NCBI GenBank assembly: GCA_964570785.1
Contig: CAZMZG010000037.1
Span: 1-17,102 of the forward strand
Length of the DNA stretch: 17,102 bases
Direction of reading: 5' to 3'
Source of the DNA: Thermatribacter sp964570785
GTDB taxonomy: Bacteria > Atribacterota > Atribacteria > Atribacterales > Thermatribacteraceae
Part shown: positions 6,832 to 13,791 of the stretch, piece after piece
Layout: each line of letters begins with the position of its first letter
Numbering within the stretch: position 1 is the first letter of the stretch
Notes under the pieces: model-generated
What the model was told of the DNA's origin: nothing
Seen by the model: only the letters and a program-made list of their open reading frames with translations
Database searches by the model: none
Made by a program: the position numbers and the translations under genes

Positions 6832-7214
6832 AGCTCAAAAACGTCTACAAGATAGAAGGGGTGGAAGTGCCGGACCCTTTCAAGCGCAGGGTCCGGGTGG
6901 TATTCGCACCTGACCAGGACCAGATAAAAGACCTGGATTTAGTTGCGGCAACAATATATCCGCATAGCTCCACGGATTATCGACCAAGAAACCTTACAGA
7001 ACTAATCATTATAGCCAGTGGAAAGGGTACTTTTGTCTGTAACGGAAGAAGCTATGACATCGGCAAAGGAGTGGCAATACTGGTTGAGAAAGGAGATACA
7101 ATTCAAATTAAAAACACCAGCAATGAAAATCTGGAACTTTTCTCGATACATATACCCCCCGTCAATGCAAAAGACCTGTATCAAACTCTCATTGAGGCTG
7201 CCAAAGCAGGATAA
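6828..7214 (+). CDS. Small single-domain cupin protein
   Basis: This 128-residue protein has a cupin beta-barrel pattern. The first motif region runs from IYPHSSTDYRP to TELIIIASGKG (His46, Glu58, Gly65). The second is DIGKGVAILVEKGDTIQIKN (Gly79 to Asn96). Of the usual metal ligands only His46 and Glu58 are obvious: the second His of motif 1 is Ser/Thr and the motif 2 His is Gln93. It may therefore bind no metal, or bind differently. It ends the operon and overlaps the preceding gene by ATGA. In sugar-acid operons such cupins act as isomerases, mutarotase-like enzymes or ligand sensors. I cannot choose between these. Confidence 0.82.
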   Translation: MKLKNVYKIEGVEVPDPFKRRVRVVFAPDQDQIKDLDLVAATIYPHSSTDYRPRNLTELIIIASGKGTFVCNGRSYDIGKGVAILVEKGDTIQIKNTSNENLELFSIHIPPVNAKDLYQTLIEAAKAG

Positions 7215-7348
7215 TCTCTACCAAAAGCATTGTTCTAAACAACGCCACCTGTGGGAAGCAACGAGCTGTAAATACTCCCTCCCAGGGTTTTCGTTTGCAC
7301 TTGGAGAGAAAAAGAAGCAGGTTCCTACCCCAAGGGACAAAATAGGGT

Positions 7349-7354
7349 TATAAT
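7349..7354 (+). promoter_or_regulatory. Perfect -10 box upstream of the secreted PsbP/DcrB-like gene
   Basis: TATAAT lies 29 bases upstream of the ATG at 7384, in the context TAGGGTTATAATA. No recognisable -35 lies 16-18 bases upstream. A nearly identical context occurs at the promoter of the minus-strand envelope operon (13449-13454). Confidence 0.4.
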
Positions 7355-7383
7355 AAAGCAAAAAAATCATAAAAAGAAGTGCA

Positions 7384-7977
7384 ATGAATCTACTAAACAG
7401 AAAATTTGTTTTAGGATTTACTATCCTTGCGATTTCATTTATTTTAACTTTTCCTGCCCAGCCTGCTCCGCAATCCTGGAAGACTTCTCTCGTCAGGAGG
7501 GGTGGTTTCCAGGTATCTTTTCCAGCAGACTGGGAGGAAATAGTGGTACCCCCTGACAGTCCCGATCCCTTTACAGCAGTAATCCTCATCAGCCCTTCTG
7601 ATTCGCCTGAAGACTGTTTTCGCGAACAGGTGGGAATTTCTATAGAGTATCGAGCTTATCCTTCCCTGAAAAATTTCTTCGAAGTGGTCAGCAGAGAAGT
7701 CCAGAACACCCCAGGAGTAACCCTCCTCAACTCAGGAACCTCCACCATTGATGGTCAGCCTGCTTACTGGCTAACTTACCTCTGGGAAAAAGAAGGTGAT
7801 GAAATCGAGGGGCTGGTCTACCTTCTATATGGAAAAAGTGCCTTTTTCCGTATCATCTGCCTTTCCGAAAGCAAAAAGTTCGAAAAGTACCAACCACTCT
7901 TTCAGGATATAGCTCATAGCCTCATCCTGAATCCTCAATCTGGAAGTAACAACCCTCTCTCTTCACAAAATCAATAA
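7384..7977 (+). CDS. Secreted PsbP/DcrB-like (DUF1795-type) protein
   Basis: A 197-residue protein with an N-terminal signal peptide: basic NRKF, then FVLGFTILAISFILTFPAQP, with likely cleavage shortly after. The mature part opens with GGFQVSFPADWEEIV, the signature start of PsbP/DcrB/MOG1-like domains. A later strand pattern ends in FFRIICLSE and FQDIAHSLIL, matching the family's final strand and helix. The C-terminal tail is Ser/Asn/Gln-rich. Such proteins are exported and often poorly characterised, and no function can be assigned. It is transcribed alone. The upstream ribosome site is weak (AGAAG). Its last 56 bases overlap the 3' end of the convergent helicase gene. Confidence 0.78.
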   Translation: MNLLNRKFVLGFTILAISFILTFPAQPAPQSWKTSLVRRGGFQVSFPADWEEIVVPPDSPDPFTAVILISPSDSPEDCFREQVGISIEYRAYPSLKNFFEVVSREVQNTPGVTLLNSGTSTIDGQPAYWLTYLWEKEGDEIEGLVYLLYGKSAFFRIICLSESKKFEKYQPLFQDIAHSLILNPQSGSNNPLSSQNQ

Positions 7978-9925
7978 ACTCCTTATAAATTTCTTCTTGA
8001 GAAACTGTAGCACTATCCCCTATGACCACCAGCTTGCTGCAAGCCCGGGTCAGGGCAACGTTGAGGCGGCGGGTGTCTCTCAAAAAACCCACTTCACCCT
8101 GAGGGTTGCTGCGAACCAGCGAAAGCAGGATAATTTCCTTTTCTCTACCCTGAAAACCATCAACAGTACTTACTCTAACGCCAGGTAAGCTTTTACCAAG
8201 CAAATTTACCTGGTCATCATAAGGGGTAACAACCCCAATCCAGTCCTCAGGAATTTTCATCATCAGGAAGTCCCCGACTACTTCCTTAACAATGCGCGCT
8301 TCCAGAGGGTTGTAGTAAGAAGTAGAACCCGGAAGCTGCTTTTCTCCTTTATTACTGCATAGGACCGTATCCAGAAATAAAAGAGGTAACTCCGGGTCTA
8401 CGACCTTGCTCCAGCACAAACCATCACACAATGAAATTCCCAGTTGGGAAAGAGTCCGCTGAGCAACACTGGGGTGAGCAACCAAGCGACCCTGATAAAA
8501 CTTCCAGTTGGAAAAGGCCATAATTTTCTCATTCATGCGGTATTGCACCTGTAAAAAGGAGGAATGATCAGGATAACACTCCATCATCCGTTCAAAAAGA
8601 GTCTTCGACAAAATTGGACGGGCTTCCTCGCTGAGAATGGTGGGAGGAAGTTGCAAATGGTCACCGCTCATAACCAGCTTACGACCCCTCAAAATGGCCA
8701 CCAGACAGGAAGGCTCGGTAGCCTGGGAACCTTCATCAATTACCACCACATCAAAGCTTTTATTCTTTAAAAGCTCACTCCCTGAACCAATGTTGGTGCT
8801 CACTACTACCTGGGCGTTATCCAGTACTTCCTGAATAGCCCGGCTTTCAATTTTTTGGGCCTGCTCCACCAGCTTGCGAATGTGCTCTTCCATCTCCAAC
8901 CAGCGAGCCATAGAGAGGATTTTGGAAACTGGTACCCCACGCCTACTCTCCCCCCTTTTTGCTGCCTCCAGAATTTCCCGGTCTTCCATACCCCTGCGCC
9001 ATTGGGGAAGTGGCTTGAGATGCTTTTCCTGTTCCCTGCGCAGGCGAAGTACTTCCCCCCAGAGCTTCTCAACCTGGCTGTAAACTGGAAGCTTTTTTAC
9101 CAGGAAGAAGAGAGAATGTTCCTCCAGTTCCCGATCCACCCGGGCAGGATGACCTACCCTGACCGCCCGCACCTCTCGTTTAACCAGACCAGAAAGCAGG
9201 TTATCGCAAGCAGTATTGGAATCTGCAGTGGCTAAAACTCTTCGCCCTCTTCGTACTTCCTGAACTATATACTCAACTGCAGTTCGGGTCTTGCCCGTCC
9301 CCGGTGGCCCATGAATCAGGAAAAAAAGAGAGCTGTTTAAAGCCCTCTTAACCGCCTCTTGCTGAGAAGAATTAAGCTCGGTATCCACAAAGTGGGGCTC
9401 AACAGCCAGCTCTTCCAGGAGGAGATCCTCTTCAAAGCCTTCAAGCAAGGCTTTTTTCAGTGGGAAAAGCCTTTCGTCTTTCTCAGCAAACTCGAGTAGA
9501 GCTTCCTCCATGCGGCGGAAAGTGGTGTCGTTAACATAAAGATCCACCCGCAAAAAGCCCTTCCCAGAAACCCAGCGAGGAGGAACGTCTGAGAAAGCCA
9601 CAGTAATGGAACGGGAAGTAAGCTCAACTACCGTAGCTTCAACGCCTTCCCGAAGAGGATTTTTACCCACTTTAGTCACCAGGACCACGTCTCCCACCCG
9701 GATCTCCAGTTCACCAAACGGCTGTGGTCGACCCAGGCGAACAAGGTAGAAACCTCCTGCCTCTCTACCCAAATAACTCCCGGAGAGCGAAAGCAATGCT
9801 CTCCCCTTTTGTTCTCGCTCCCGGGGAGAAAGAGAGCGTATTTCCTGCTTCATTGCTTCAATTTCTGCTTTGCGTTCCCAGGCAATGGCTCTCCGGAACT
9901 GCTGCAAGTACTTTTCCAGTTTCAC
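7922..9925 (-). CDS. SF1B superfamily DNA/RNA helicase (Upf1/IGHMBP2-like)
   Basis: This 667-residue protein has the full set of superfamily 1 helicase motifs. They are a Q-like motif NSSQQEAV (186-193), Walker A GPPGTGKT (206-213), motif II DEGS (397-400), motif III GDHLQLPPT (421-429), QYRM (461-464), VVTPYDDQV, motif V VSTVDGFQGREKE (585-597) and motif VI RRLNVALTRA (619-628). The N-terminal 180 residues contain an SH3-like barrel (GDVVLVTKV...) as in SMUBP-2/IGHMBP2 relatives. It is an ATP-driven nucleic-acid translocase acting in the cytoplasm. Whether it prefers DNA or RNA is not visible. Translation starts at GTG 9925, overlapping the LptD-like stop by GTGA, so it is probably translationally coupled to an envelope operon, an unexpected partner. 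Confidence 0.93.
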   Translation of the reverse strand: MKLEKYLQQFRRAIAWERKAEIEAMKQEIRSLSPREREQKGRALLSLSGSYLGREAGGFYLVRLGRPQPFGELEIRVGDVVLVTKVGKNPLREGVEATVVELTSRSITVAFSDVPPRWVSGKGFLRVDLYVNDTTFRRMEEALLEFAEKDERLFPLKKALLEGFEEDLLLEELAVEPHFVDTELNSSQQEAVKRALNSSLFFLIHGPPGTGKTRTAVEYIVQEVRRGRRVLATADSNTACDNLLSGLVKREVRAVRVGHPARVDRELEEHSLFFLVKKLPVYSQVEKLWGEVLRLRREQEKHLKPLPQWRRGMEDREILEAAKRGESRRGVPVSKILSMARWLEMEEHIRKLVEQAQKIESRAIQEVLDNAQVVVSTNIGSGSELLKNKSFDVVVIDEGSQATEPSCLVAILRGRKLVMSGDHLQLPPTILSEEARPILSKTLFERMMECYPDHSSFLQVQYRMNEKIMAFSNWKFYQGRLVAHPSVAQRTLSQLGISLCDGLCWSKVVDPELPLLFLDTVLCSNKGEKQLPGSTSYYNPLEARIVKEVVGDFLMMKIPEDWIGVVTPYDDQVNLLGKSLPGVRVSTVDGFQGREKEIILLSLVRSNPQGEVGFLRDTRRLNVALTRACSKLVVIGDSATVSQEEIYKEFIDFVKREGCYFQIEDSG

Positions 9926-11499
9926 CGGTCGTTTCTTCCCGCTTCAAAAAGGTCAAAAGGTTCCTCTTCAACAAACAGCGAACGGTCTTCTGCAGGGGGG
10001 TCAAAACCAATCAAAGTGGCATCCAGGTAAAAAGTCTGTTCCTCATCAAGGTAAGAAGCCTCAAGCAAAATGGCGTCAGAAATCTTTTTACGCACAAAAT
10101 AGCGCCGCTCTAAAGGAATGCCTTCCGCAAAAGAATACCGCTCCTCGAAACCCACTACAAAGTCTTCACTTCCCAAGCCCAGCCCAAAAATTACCTCATC
10201 AAGGCGACCCAGCGAAAGATCATACTTACCTCGCACTCGCAAAAAGCTTTCTTCGCTTTTTCCCAAAGAAAACTCCAAAGATAAAGAATGTTCTCTCTCG
10301 GTATCGAAAGAAAAAGGAGAAGCAACATTGTCGCTCAAAAAAGTATAGGTCAAACCTCCGGAGCAATCCGAACTCACTTCTTCAAAGAAGCGCACCTCAC
10401 CACCCCACAAAAAGCGATCCGGATAGAAACCAAAATCGGTGTAATGAGTAAGCAGAGAAACTCCAAAGTTCTCCTGCTCCCAGTTCAGAGTGCCTCGCAC
10501 ATCGAACCGCGTATCCGAAACCGACCCTTCTTCAAAAAAACCATAACTCAGATCCAGGCCCCAGGAAGTTTCTCCATCCTTATCTTCGAAGCATGCTACC
10601 ACCTGAAGTGGCCGGGTTAACAAGCCATCTTCTGCACCTTCGAGGGGTTGGTTGAAATAAGAAAGCACTCCCCCTCGGAAGTGGTCGTCACCATAAAATA
10701 AATAGCCACCAAAACTGTCCACCTCTTTCTCCCGGAAGTCATAGAAAAAACTACCAGTCAGAGGAGTACTTTCCCAGAAAAGATTTCCACTACCCAAAAA
10801 TCCTTTTTTAGAGGCGTATTCAATTTCAAAAAGCAGTCGCCACTCCTTAGCAAAAAAAAGTTCATAGTCCCCGCCCACAAAAAAACCCTTTTCCCTTTGA
10901 TGACCAACTTGAGGAAGAAAACTCGAACCGCTACGGCTCAGGTCCTTGCTCAAAGCAGGCAGATACAAAAGTCGATGCTCACCAATAAAAAAGCCTACCC
11001 CTTGCATTTCTATCCTTTCATCAGGATACACGGTAACCTCGTCGGCTTTGAAGCTATAAGCAGGGGGTTCTTTCTGGGAACCAGTCAAAAGCAGGCCTTT
11101 CCCCCACCATTTTCCTTCCTGATAATTTATTTTTTTACCACGAAAATAGAGCCTTCTCTGCACATCGATCATATAGAAAAGCTCTGCATCTTCTATCCAG
11201 CCTGTATTGTTCTGAAAGTCAAAAAAGAGCTTCCCCGCTTTTGCCCGGTTTCCCCCCATAGTCATCTCCAGAGGTTCGGGAACCCAAAGTGTGTTGTCAG
11301 AAAGAAAGTAAAGAAGTCGGTAAGTGGAAACTGCTAAGTCCCGCCAGGTGAGGCTCACTCCCCCCTTTGCTTCGATAACCTGGCTAACCTCATCATAGAT
11401 TATTTCCCCGGCTTTGATGTGGATTCCTTCCTGCGCTCCAGCATAGGGAATCCACATCAGAAAAAAAATGAACAAAAGTGGTACTATCCAGTTTTCCAC
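9922..11499 (-). CDS. LptD/OstA-like outer-membrane assembly protein, short form
   Basis: About 525 residues with a signal peptide (WIVPLLFIFFLMWIPYAGA). An OstA/LptD-type beta-jellyroll domain follows: AGEIIYDEVSQVIEAKGGVS, the AKAGKLFFDFQNN strand, and a conserved-looking YSFKADEVTVYPDERIEMQG to LLYLPAL block that leads into the barrel in LptD. The rest alternates hydrophobic and aromatic residues as in an outer-membrane beta-barrel. LptD inserts lipopolysaccharide into the outer leaflet. This copy is much shorter than the E. coli protein (about 780) and lacks its paired cysteines. I prefer GTG 11499, 4 bases after the preceding stop, because it gives a clean signal peptide. The frame is open to TTG 11532, which would overlap the upstream gene by 29 bases. 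Confidence 0.82.
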   Translation of the reverse strand: MENWIVPLLFIFFLMWIPYAGAQEGIHIKAGEIIYDEVSQVIEAKGGVSLTWRDLAVSTYRLLYFLSDNTLWVPEPLEMTMGGNRAKAGKLFFDFQNNTGWIEDAELFYMIDVQRRLYFRGKKINYQEGKWWGKGLLLTGSQKEPPAYSFKADEVTVYPDERIEMQGVGFFIGEHRLLYLPALSKDLSRSGSSFLPQVGHQREKGFFVGGDYELFFAKEWRLLFEIEYASKKGFLGSGNLFWESTPLTGSFFYDFREKEVDSFGGYLFYGDDHFRGGVLSYFNQPLEGAEDGLLTRPLQVVACFEDKDGETSWGLDLSYGFFEEGSVSDTRFDVRGTLNWEQENFGVSLLTHYTDFGFYPDRFLWGGEVRFFEEVSSDCSGGLTYTFLSDNVASPFSFDTEREHSLSLEFSLGKSEESFLRVRGKYDLSLGRLDEVIFGLGLGSEDFVVGFEERYSFAEGIPLERRYFVRKKISDAILLEASYLDEEQTFYLDATLIGFDPPAEDRSLFVEEEPFDLFEAGRNDR

Positions 11500-11503
11500 A
11501 GTT

Positions 11504-12292
11504 TCAAGATTGTGCACCCTTCTGAGCCTCAAGTTCCTTAATTCTTTGTTGAAGCTCTTCTATCTTGGCTTCTATCCTCTTTTGTTGCTCTGCAAGATTT
11601 TCTTTTTGAAGCTCCAGTTCTTTTATTCGCTCCTCAAGGCGCAGGAGTTCTTCCTCCAGCAAAGGACGCCACTCTGGTTTTGAGTAATCAGGAGGAAGGT
11701 AAGGCTTATCCCAGCGTAAGAGTACTTCTTCGCTTATTAAGCTGGGGCTTATCGAAATTTTGGCAAAATGAAGCGCGATATACTCTGTATCTTCGTTAAT
11801 GATGGGGTTACCCTCTTTGTCAAACCTTGAGAAATAAATTTTTCCGGTAAATTCGCTGTGGATCTTTTCCTCAAAATCTGGATCGTATCTTACCGGATAC
11901 CATTTATTACCCCTGTCATCAACGAGGTAGGTGTTCTGGGCAAAGTTCATAGGATAAAGAGCGGGACCCTTCAGTTTGCGCAACGTAACTTCGAAAACAA
12001 GATACCTGTTCAAACCCTCTCTCTGAATATAGTCACGGTGATAGGCTTCCTGTTCCTTCGAAGAAAGAAGGTTCTCACTACCATATTTAGCCACCCAGGC
12101 CTGAACCAACTCTTCACTCCAGTATACTGCCTTAACTGAGAAAGTATCGCGAACCGTTTGAGACCTGGTCCACTTAGCAAGCGTTTCCTTATAAATGCGG
12201 TCGTAATCCACTTTCGCCCCGACCGCCGCCTGAAAAAGGAAAAGCATAAAACAAACACTCAAGATCAAAACCAGTAATTTGTTCCTCTTCAT
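11504..12292 (-). CDS. Secreted protein with C-terminal coiled coil, function unknown
   Basis: A 262-residue protein with a signal peptide (KRNKLLVLILSVCFMLFLF, cleavage after about AAVGA). A globular middle region of about 165 residues contains YLVFEVTLRKLKGPALYPMN and WYPVRYDPDFEEKI. The last 60 residues, from about PEWRPLLEEELLRLEERIKE, form a highly charged heptad-patterned coiled coil rich in Glu, Lys and Gln. It is probably periplasmic, perhaps a trimer or dimer through the coil. I do not recognise the globular family. The start is ATG 12292, with GAGGAGGTG upstream, overlapping the previous stop by ATGA. Its position directly before the LptD-like gene suggests a shared envelope role. 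Confidence 0.78.
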   Translation of the reverse strand: MKRNKLLVLILSVCFMLFLFQAAVGAKVDYDRIYKETLAKWTRSQTVRDTFSVKAVYWSEELVQAWVAKYGSENLLSSKEQEAYHRDYIQREGLNRYLVFEVTLRKLKGPALYPMNFAQNTYLVDDRGNKWYPVRYDPDFEEKIHSEFTGKIYFSRFDKEGNPIINEDTEYIALHFAKISISPSLISEEVLLRWDKPYLPPDYSKPEWRPLLEEELLRLEERIKELELQKENLAEQQKRIEAKIEELQQRIKELEAQKGAQS

Positions 12293-13401
12293 TTGGACAC
12301 CTCCTCACCCCATTCCTCAAGGGGTCTGATTTCTACTTCCACCTGGGGAACTTCCTGAGTGTCCAAACCAGAAGGGGTTTCCTCGACCCAGGAGCTCTCA
12401 TCCTCGGGGGTCTCTTCTCCTTCAGCAGGAGCCTCCCAGCTCTTGGAAGCACCGGGCACATATTCACCAGCCGCAAGCGGCCCGGAAACTCGAACTTCCT
12501 TGGCCACCTCCACAAAAAGCTCGGTTCCCGCTTCCACCTTTGCTGGCTCTCCCTGCACAAAGATGCCAGCCACAGCTCCTATGGGACCAAAAACAGCCAG
12601 CCCAGCAATACTCGCTCCAACTGCATAGGCAACTGATTTGTTTTCCTGGATAGCTTTTTCTCCCATGGTAAGGGGAACCAGGGTACCATCAATGGCTGGA
12701 ACTTCCCCAAAGTCGATCTCAAGCAATCCGGGTTTTCCAAAATTACCCCGACGCTTTACTTTGGTAAGAGTACCCACTCCCTTCGTTCCAGCCGGGATAA
12801 TCAGAATATCCTCCACCTTCACATCCTCAACTACTGTGAAAGGAACTGCGTCTCCCTTATTATTCCTCTCTGAATGGAGTTCCGCATCGATGGATACTTT
12901 AACTAAAGTACCTGCCGGAACAGTAACCGTGAAAGCTTTAATTTTGTTAATGTCCACGCAGGTACGATACAAATGGTCCACTCGCACTCCTATGGGCTGG
13001 TCGCTGGTTACTCCAAATACCAACCGTTCCAGCTCGTCAAGTTCTGCTGTCAAAATGCCGCTCTCTGGAGGTTGAGCATTAAGAGTGAGACGCACTGCTT
13101 TTATTTTGAACTCCAGAGAGGGTTCCTCAGGAGTACCTGTTAAAATGAAGCGCTTAAGCGTGTCCACCCGCTCAGCAAGAGTCCCCGAAAGGGTGTCTCC
13201 AATCAGGTCCCTTTCAATTTGTTCAATACGACTCAAAACCCCCCCACTTTGAGGCACCCCGTAGAGAATGCGTTCCATTCTCTCCAGTTCTTCAACCAGA
13301 GGAGAAACCACTCTTTCCTGCGAAAAGGCAACCGAAAAGCTCATAAAAAGAAAAACCGTCAGAAAAAGAATTATCAAATTAGTCTTCCTTAAGAATCGCA
13401 C
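12289..13401 (-). CDS. Secreted envelope protein with N-terminal repeats and a glycine-zipper-like segment
   Basis: About 370 residues. After a signal peptide (LIILFLTVFLFMSFSVAFSQ) come three or four degenerate repeats of 30-40 residues with the theme LE-R-ER-lyG---sG-l--Rv--L. Examples are LERMERILYGVPQSG, IERDLIGDTLSGTLAERVD and LDELERLVFGVTSDQPIGVR. Such repeats occur in exported bacterial proteins. A beta-rich domain follows: VTVPAGTLVKVSIDAELHSE, LIIPAGTKGVGTLTKVKRRG, and DGTLVPLTMG. A Gly/Ala-rich hydrophobic stretch (AVGASIAGLAVFGPIGAVAG) resembles glycine zippers of outer-membrane lipoproteins. The tail is acidic and Pro/Glu-rich. I place the start at GTG 13401, with AAGGAG 8 bases upstream; GTG 13410 abuts that site. 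It is the first gene of the envelope operon. Function unknown. Confidence 0.75.
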   Translation of the reverse strand: MRFLRKTNLIILFLTVFLFMSFSVAFSQERVVSPLVEELERMERILYGVPQSGGVLSRIEQIERDLIGDTLSGTLAERVDTLKRFILTGTPEEPSLEFKIKAVRLTLNAQPPESGILTAELDELERLVFGVTSDQPIGVRVDHLYRTCVDINKIKAFTVTVPAGTLVKVSIDAELHSERNNKGDAVPFTVVEDVKVEDILIIPAGTKGVGTLTKVKRRGNFGKPGLLEIDFGEVPAIDGTLVPLTMGEKAIQENKSVAYAVGASIAGLAVFGPIGAVAGIFVQGEPAKVEAGTELFVEVAKEVRVSGPLAAGEYVPGASKSWEAPAEGEETPEDESSWVEETPSGLDTQEVPQVEVEIRPLEEWGEEVSK

Positions 13402-13448
13402 CGACCTCACTCCTTAAAATTATTAGCCAAAGAAGAAAATCTATAAGT

Positions 13449-13454
13449 ATTATA
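13449..13454 (-). promoter_or_regulatory. Perfect -10 box of the envelope/LptD/helicase operon
   Basis: On the minus strand TATAAT occupies 13454-13449, about 48 bases upstream of the GTG at 13401, within TAGGGGTTATAATA. The -35 position holds only a T-rich TTTTCC. The context matches the plus-strand -10 box at 7349-7354 in 11 of 12 positions (AGGGTTATAATA versus GGGGTTATAATA). Confidence 0.5.
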
Positions 13455-13536
13455 ACCCCTAAATCTCTCCTGGAAAAACGAATTTATAACAAAGCAAGCA
13501 TATTAGGCCAAAAAAGCAAAAAGGGCTCGCACTGAC

Positions 13537-13580
13537 CCGGTAAAAAACCTGCATTCTCCAGGGCTTCATCCGGTTTTTTT
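13537..13580 (+). terminator. Terminator-like structure followed by T7, without an obvious gene
   Basis: CCGG (13537-13540) can pair with CCGG (13570-13573), and CCTG (13548-13551) with CAGG (13559-13562). Seven T residues follow at 13574-13580. An alternative pairing joins AAAAAACC (13542-13549) to GGTTTTTT (13572-13579), which is symmetric and could act on either strand. No plus-strand gene precedes it here. It may end a small or antisense RNA, or stop minus-strand read-through before the next promoter. Confidence 0.35.
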
Positions 13581-13738
13581 CTTTATCTTCCACTAAAGGA
13601 AAACCCTTTCCCTCGCTTTTGAGAAGGCAGAAAATAAATCTACTCAGGAAAAGAAATCTTATATGAGAAGAGCCAAGATCAAGAAGCTTTCAGAGGTGAA
13701 TTCCTGAGGAAACCTTAGAAAGCAAACAAAAGAAATTC
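13581..13738. other. Gene-free spacer with a long-range inverted repeat
   Basis: With its flanks this belongs to a 390-base stretch (13402-13791) between two minus-strand operons. I see no ORF or known RNA. CTCAGGAA (13643-13650) and TTCCTGAG (13701-13708) form an 8-bp inverted repeat around 50 bases. Those 50 bases hold a smaller pair, ATCTT (13656-13660) with AAGAT (13675-13679). It could fold as a small branched RNA, but nothing identifies it. Confidence 0.3.
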
Positions 13739-13739
13739 C

Positions 13740-13771
13740 AGCCCTCTTCTATTTGAAAACAGAAGAGGGCT
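13740..13771 (-). terminator. Terminator-like hairpin after the CsgG-MORN gene
   Basis: GCCCTCTTCT (13741-13750) and AGAAGAGGGC (13761-13770) form a perfect 10-bp stem with a 10-base loop, extended by one A-T pair. It lies about 21 bases after the stop of the minus-strand CsgG-MORN gene. The T-run after it on that strand is interrupted (TGGAATTTCTTTT), so termination may be partial. Confidence 0.62.
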
Positions 13772-13791
13772 TTCCAAATCCTGGGATTCTG

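Noticed and set aside
7277..7293. CCCT-CCC-AGGG followed by TTTTCG as terminator of the cupin operon
   Set aside because: The stem is only 4 bp with a 3-base loop, and the T-run is short and broken. Too weak to list.
7018..7353. Plus-strand open frame overlapping the cupin gene
   Set aside because: It is a shadow of the cupin frame, with no domain, no ribosome site and an unnatural composition past 7214.
7218..7589. Minus-strand open frame covering the spacer and start of the secreted PsbP/DcrB-like gene
   Set aside because: It overlaps a plausible gene with a signal peptide and has no recognisable features of its own.
8855..9235. Plus-strand open frame inside the helicase gene
   Set aside because: Antisense shadow. 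The minus-strand frame carries all helicase motifs.
9870..11337. Several Lys/Ser-rich plus-strand frames opposite the LptD-like gene
   Set aside because: Antisense shadows of a beta-barrel reading frame, with low-complexity composition and no start signals.
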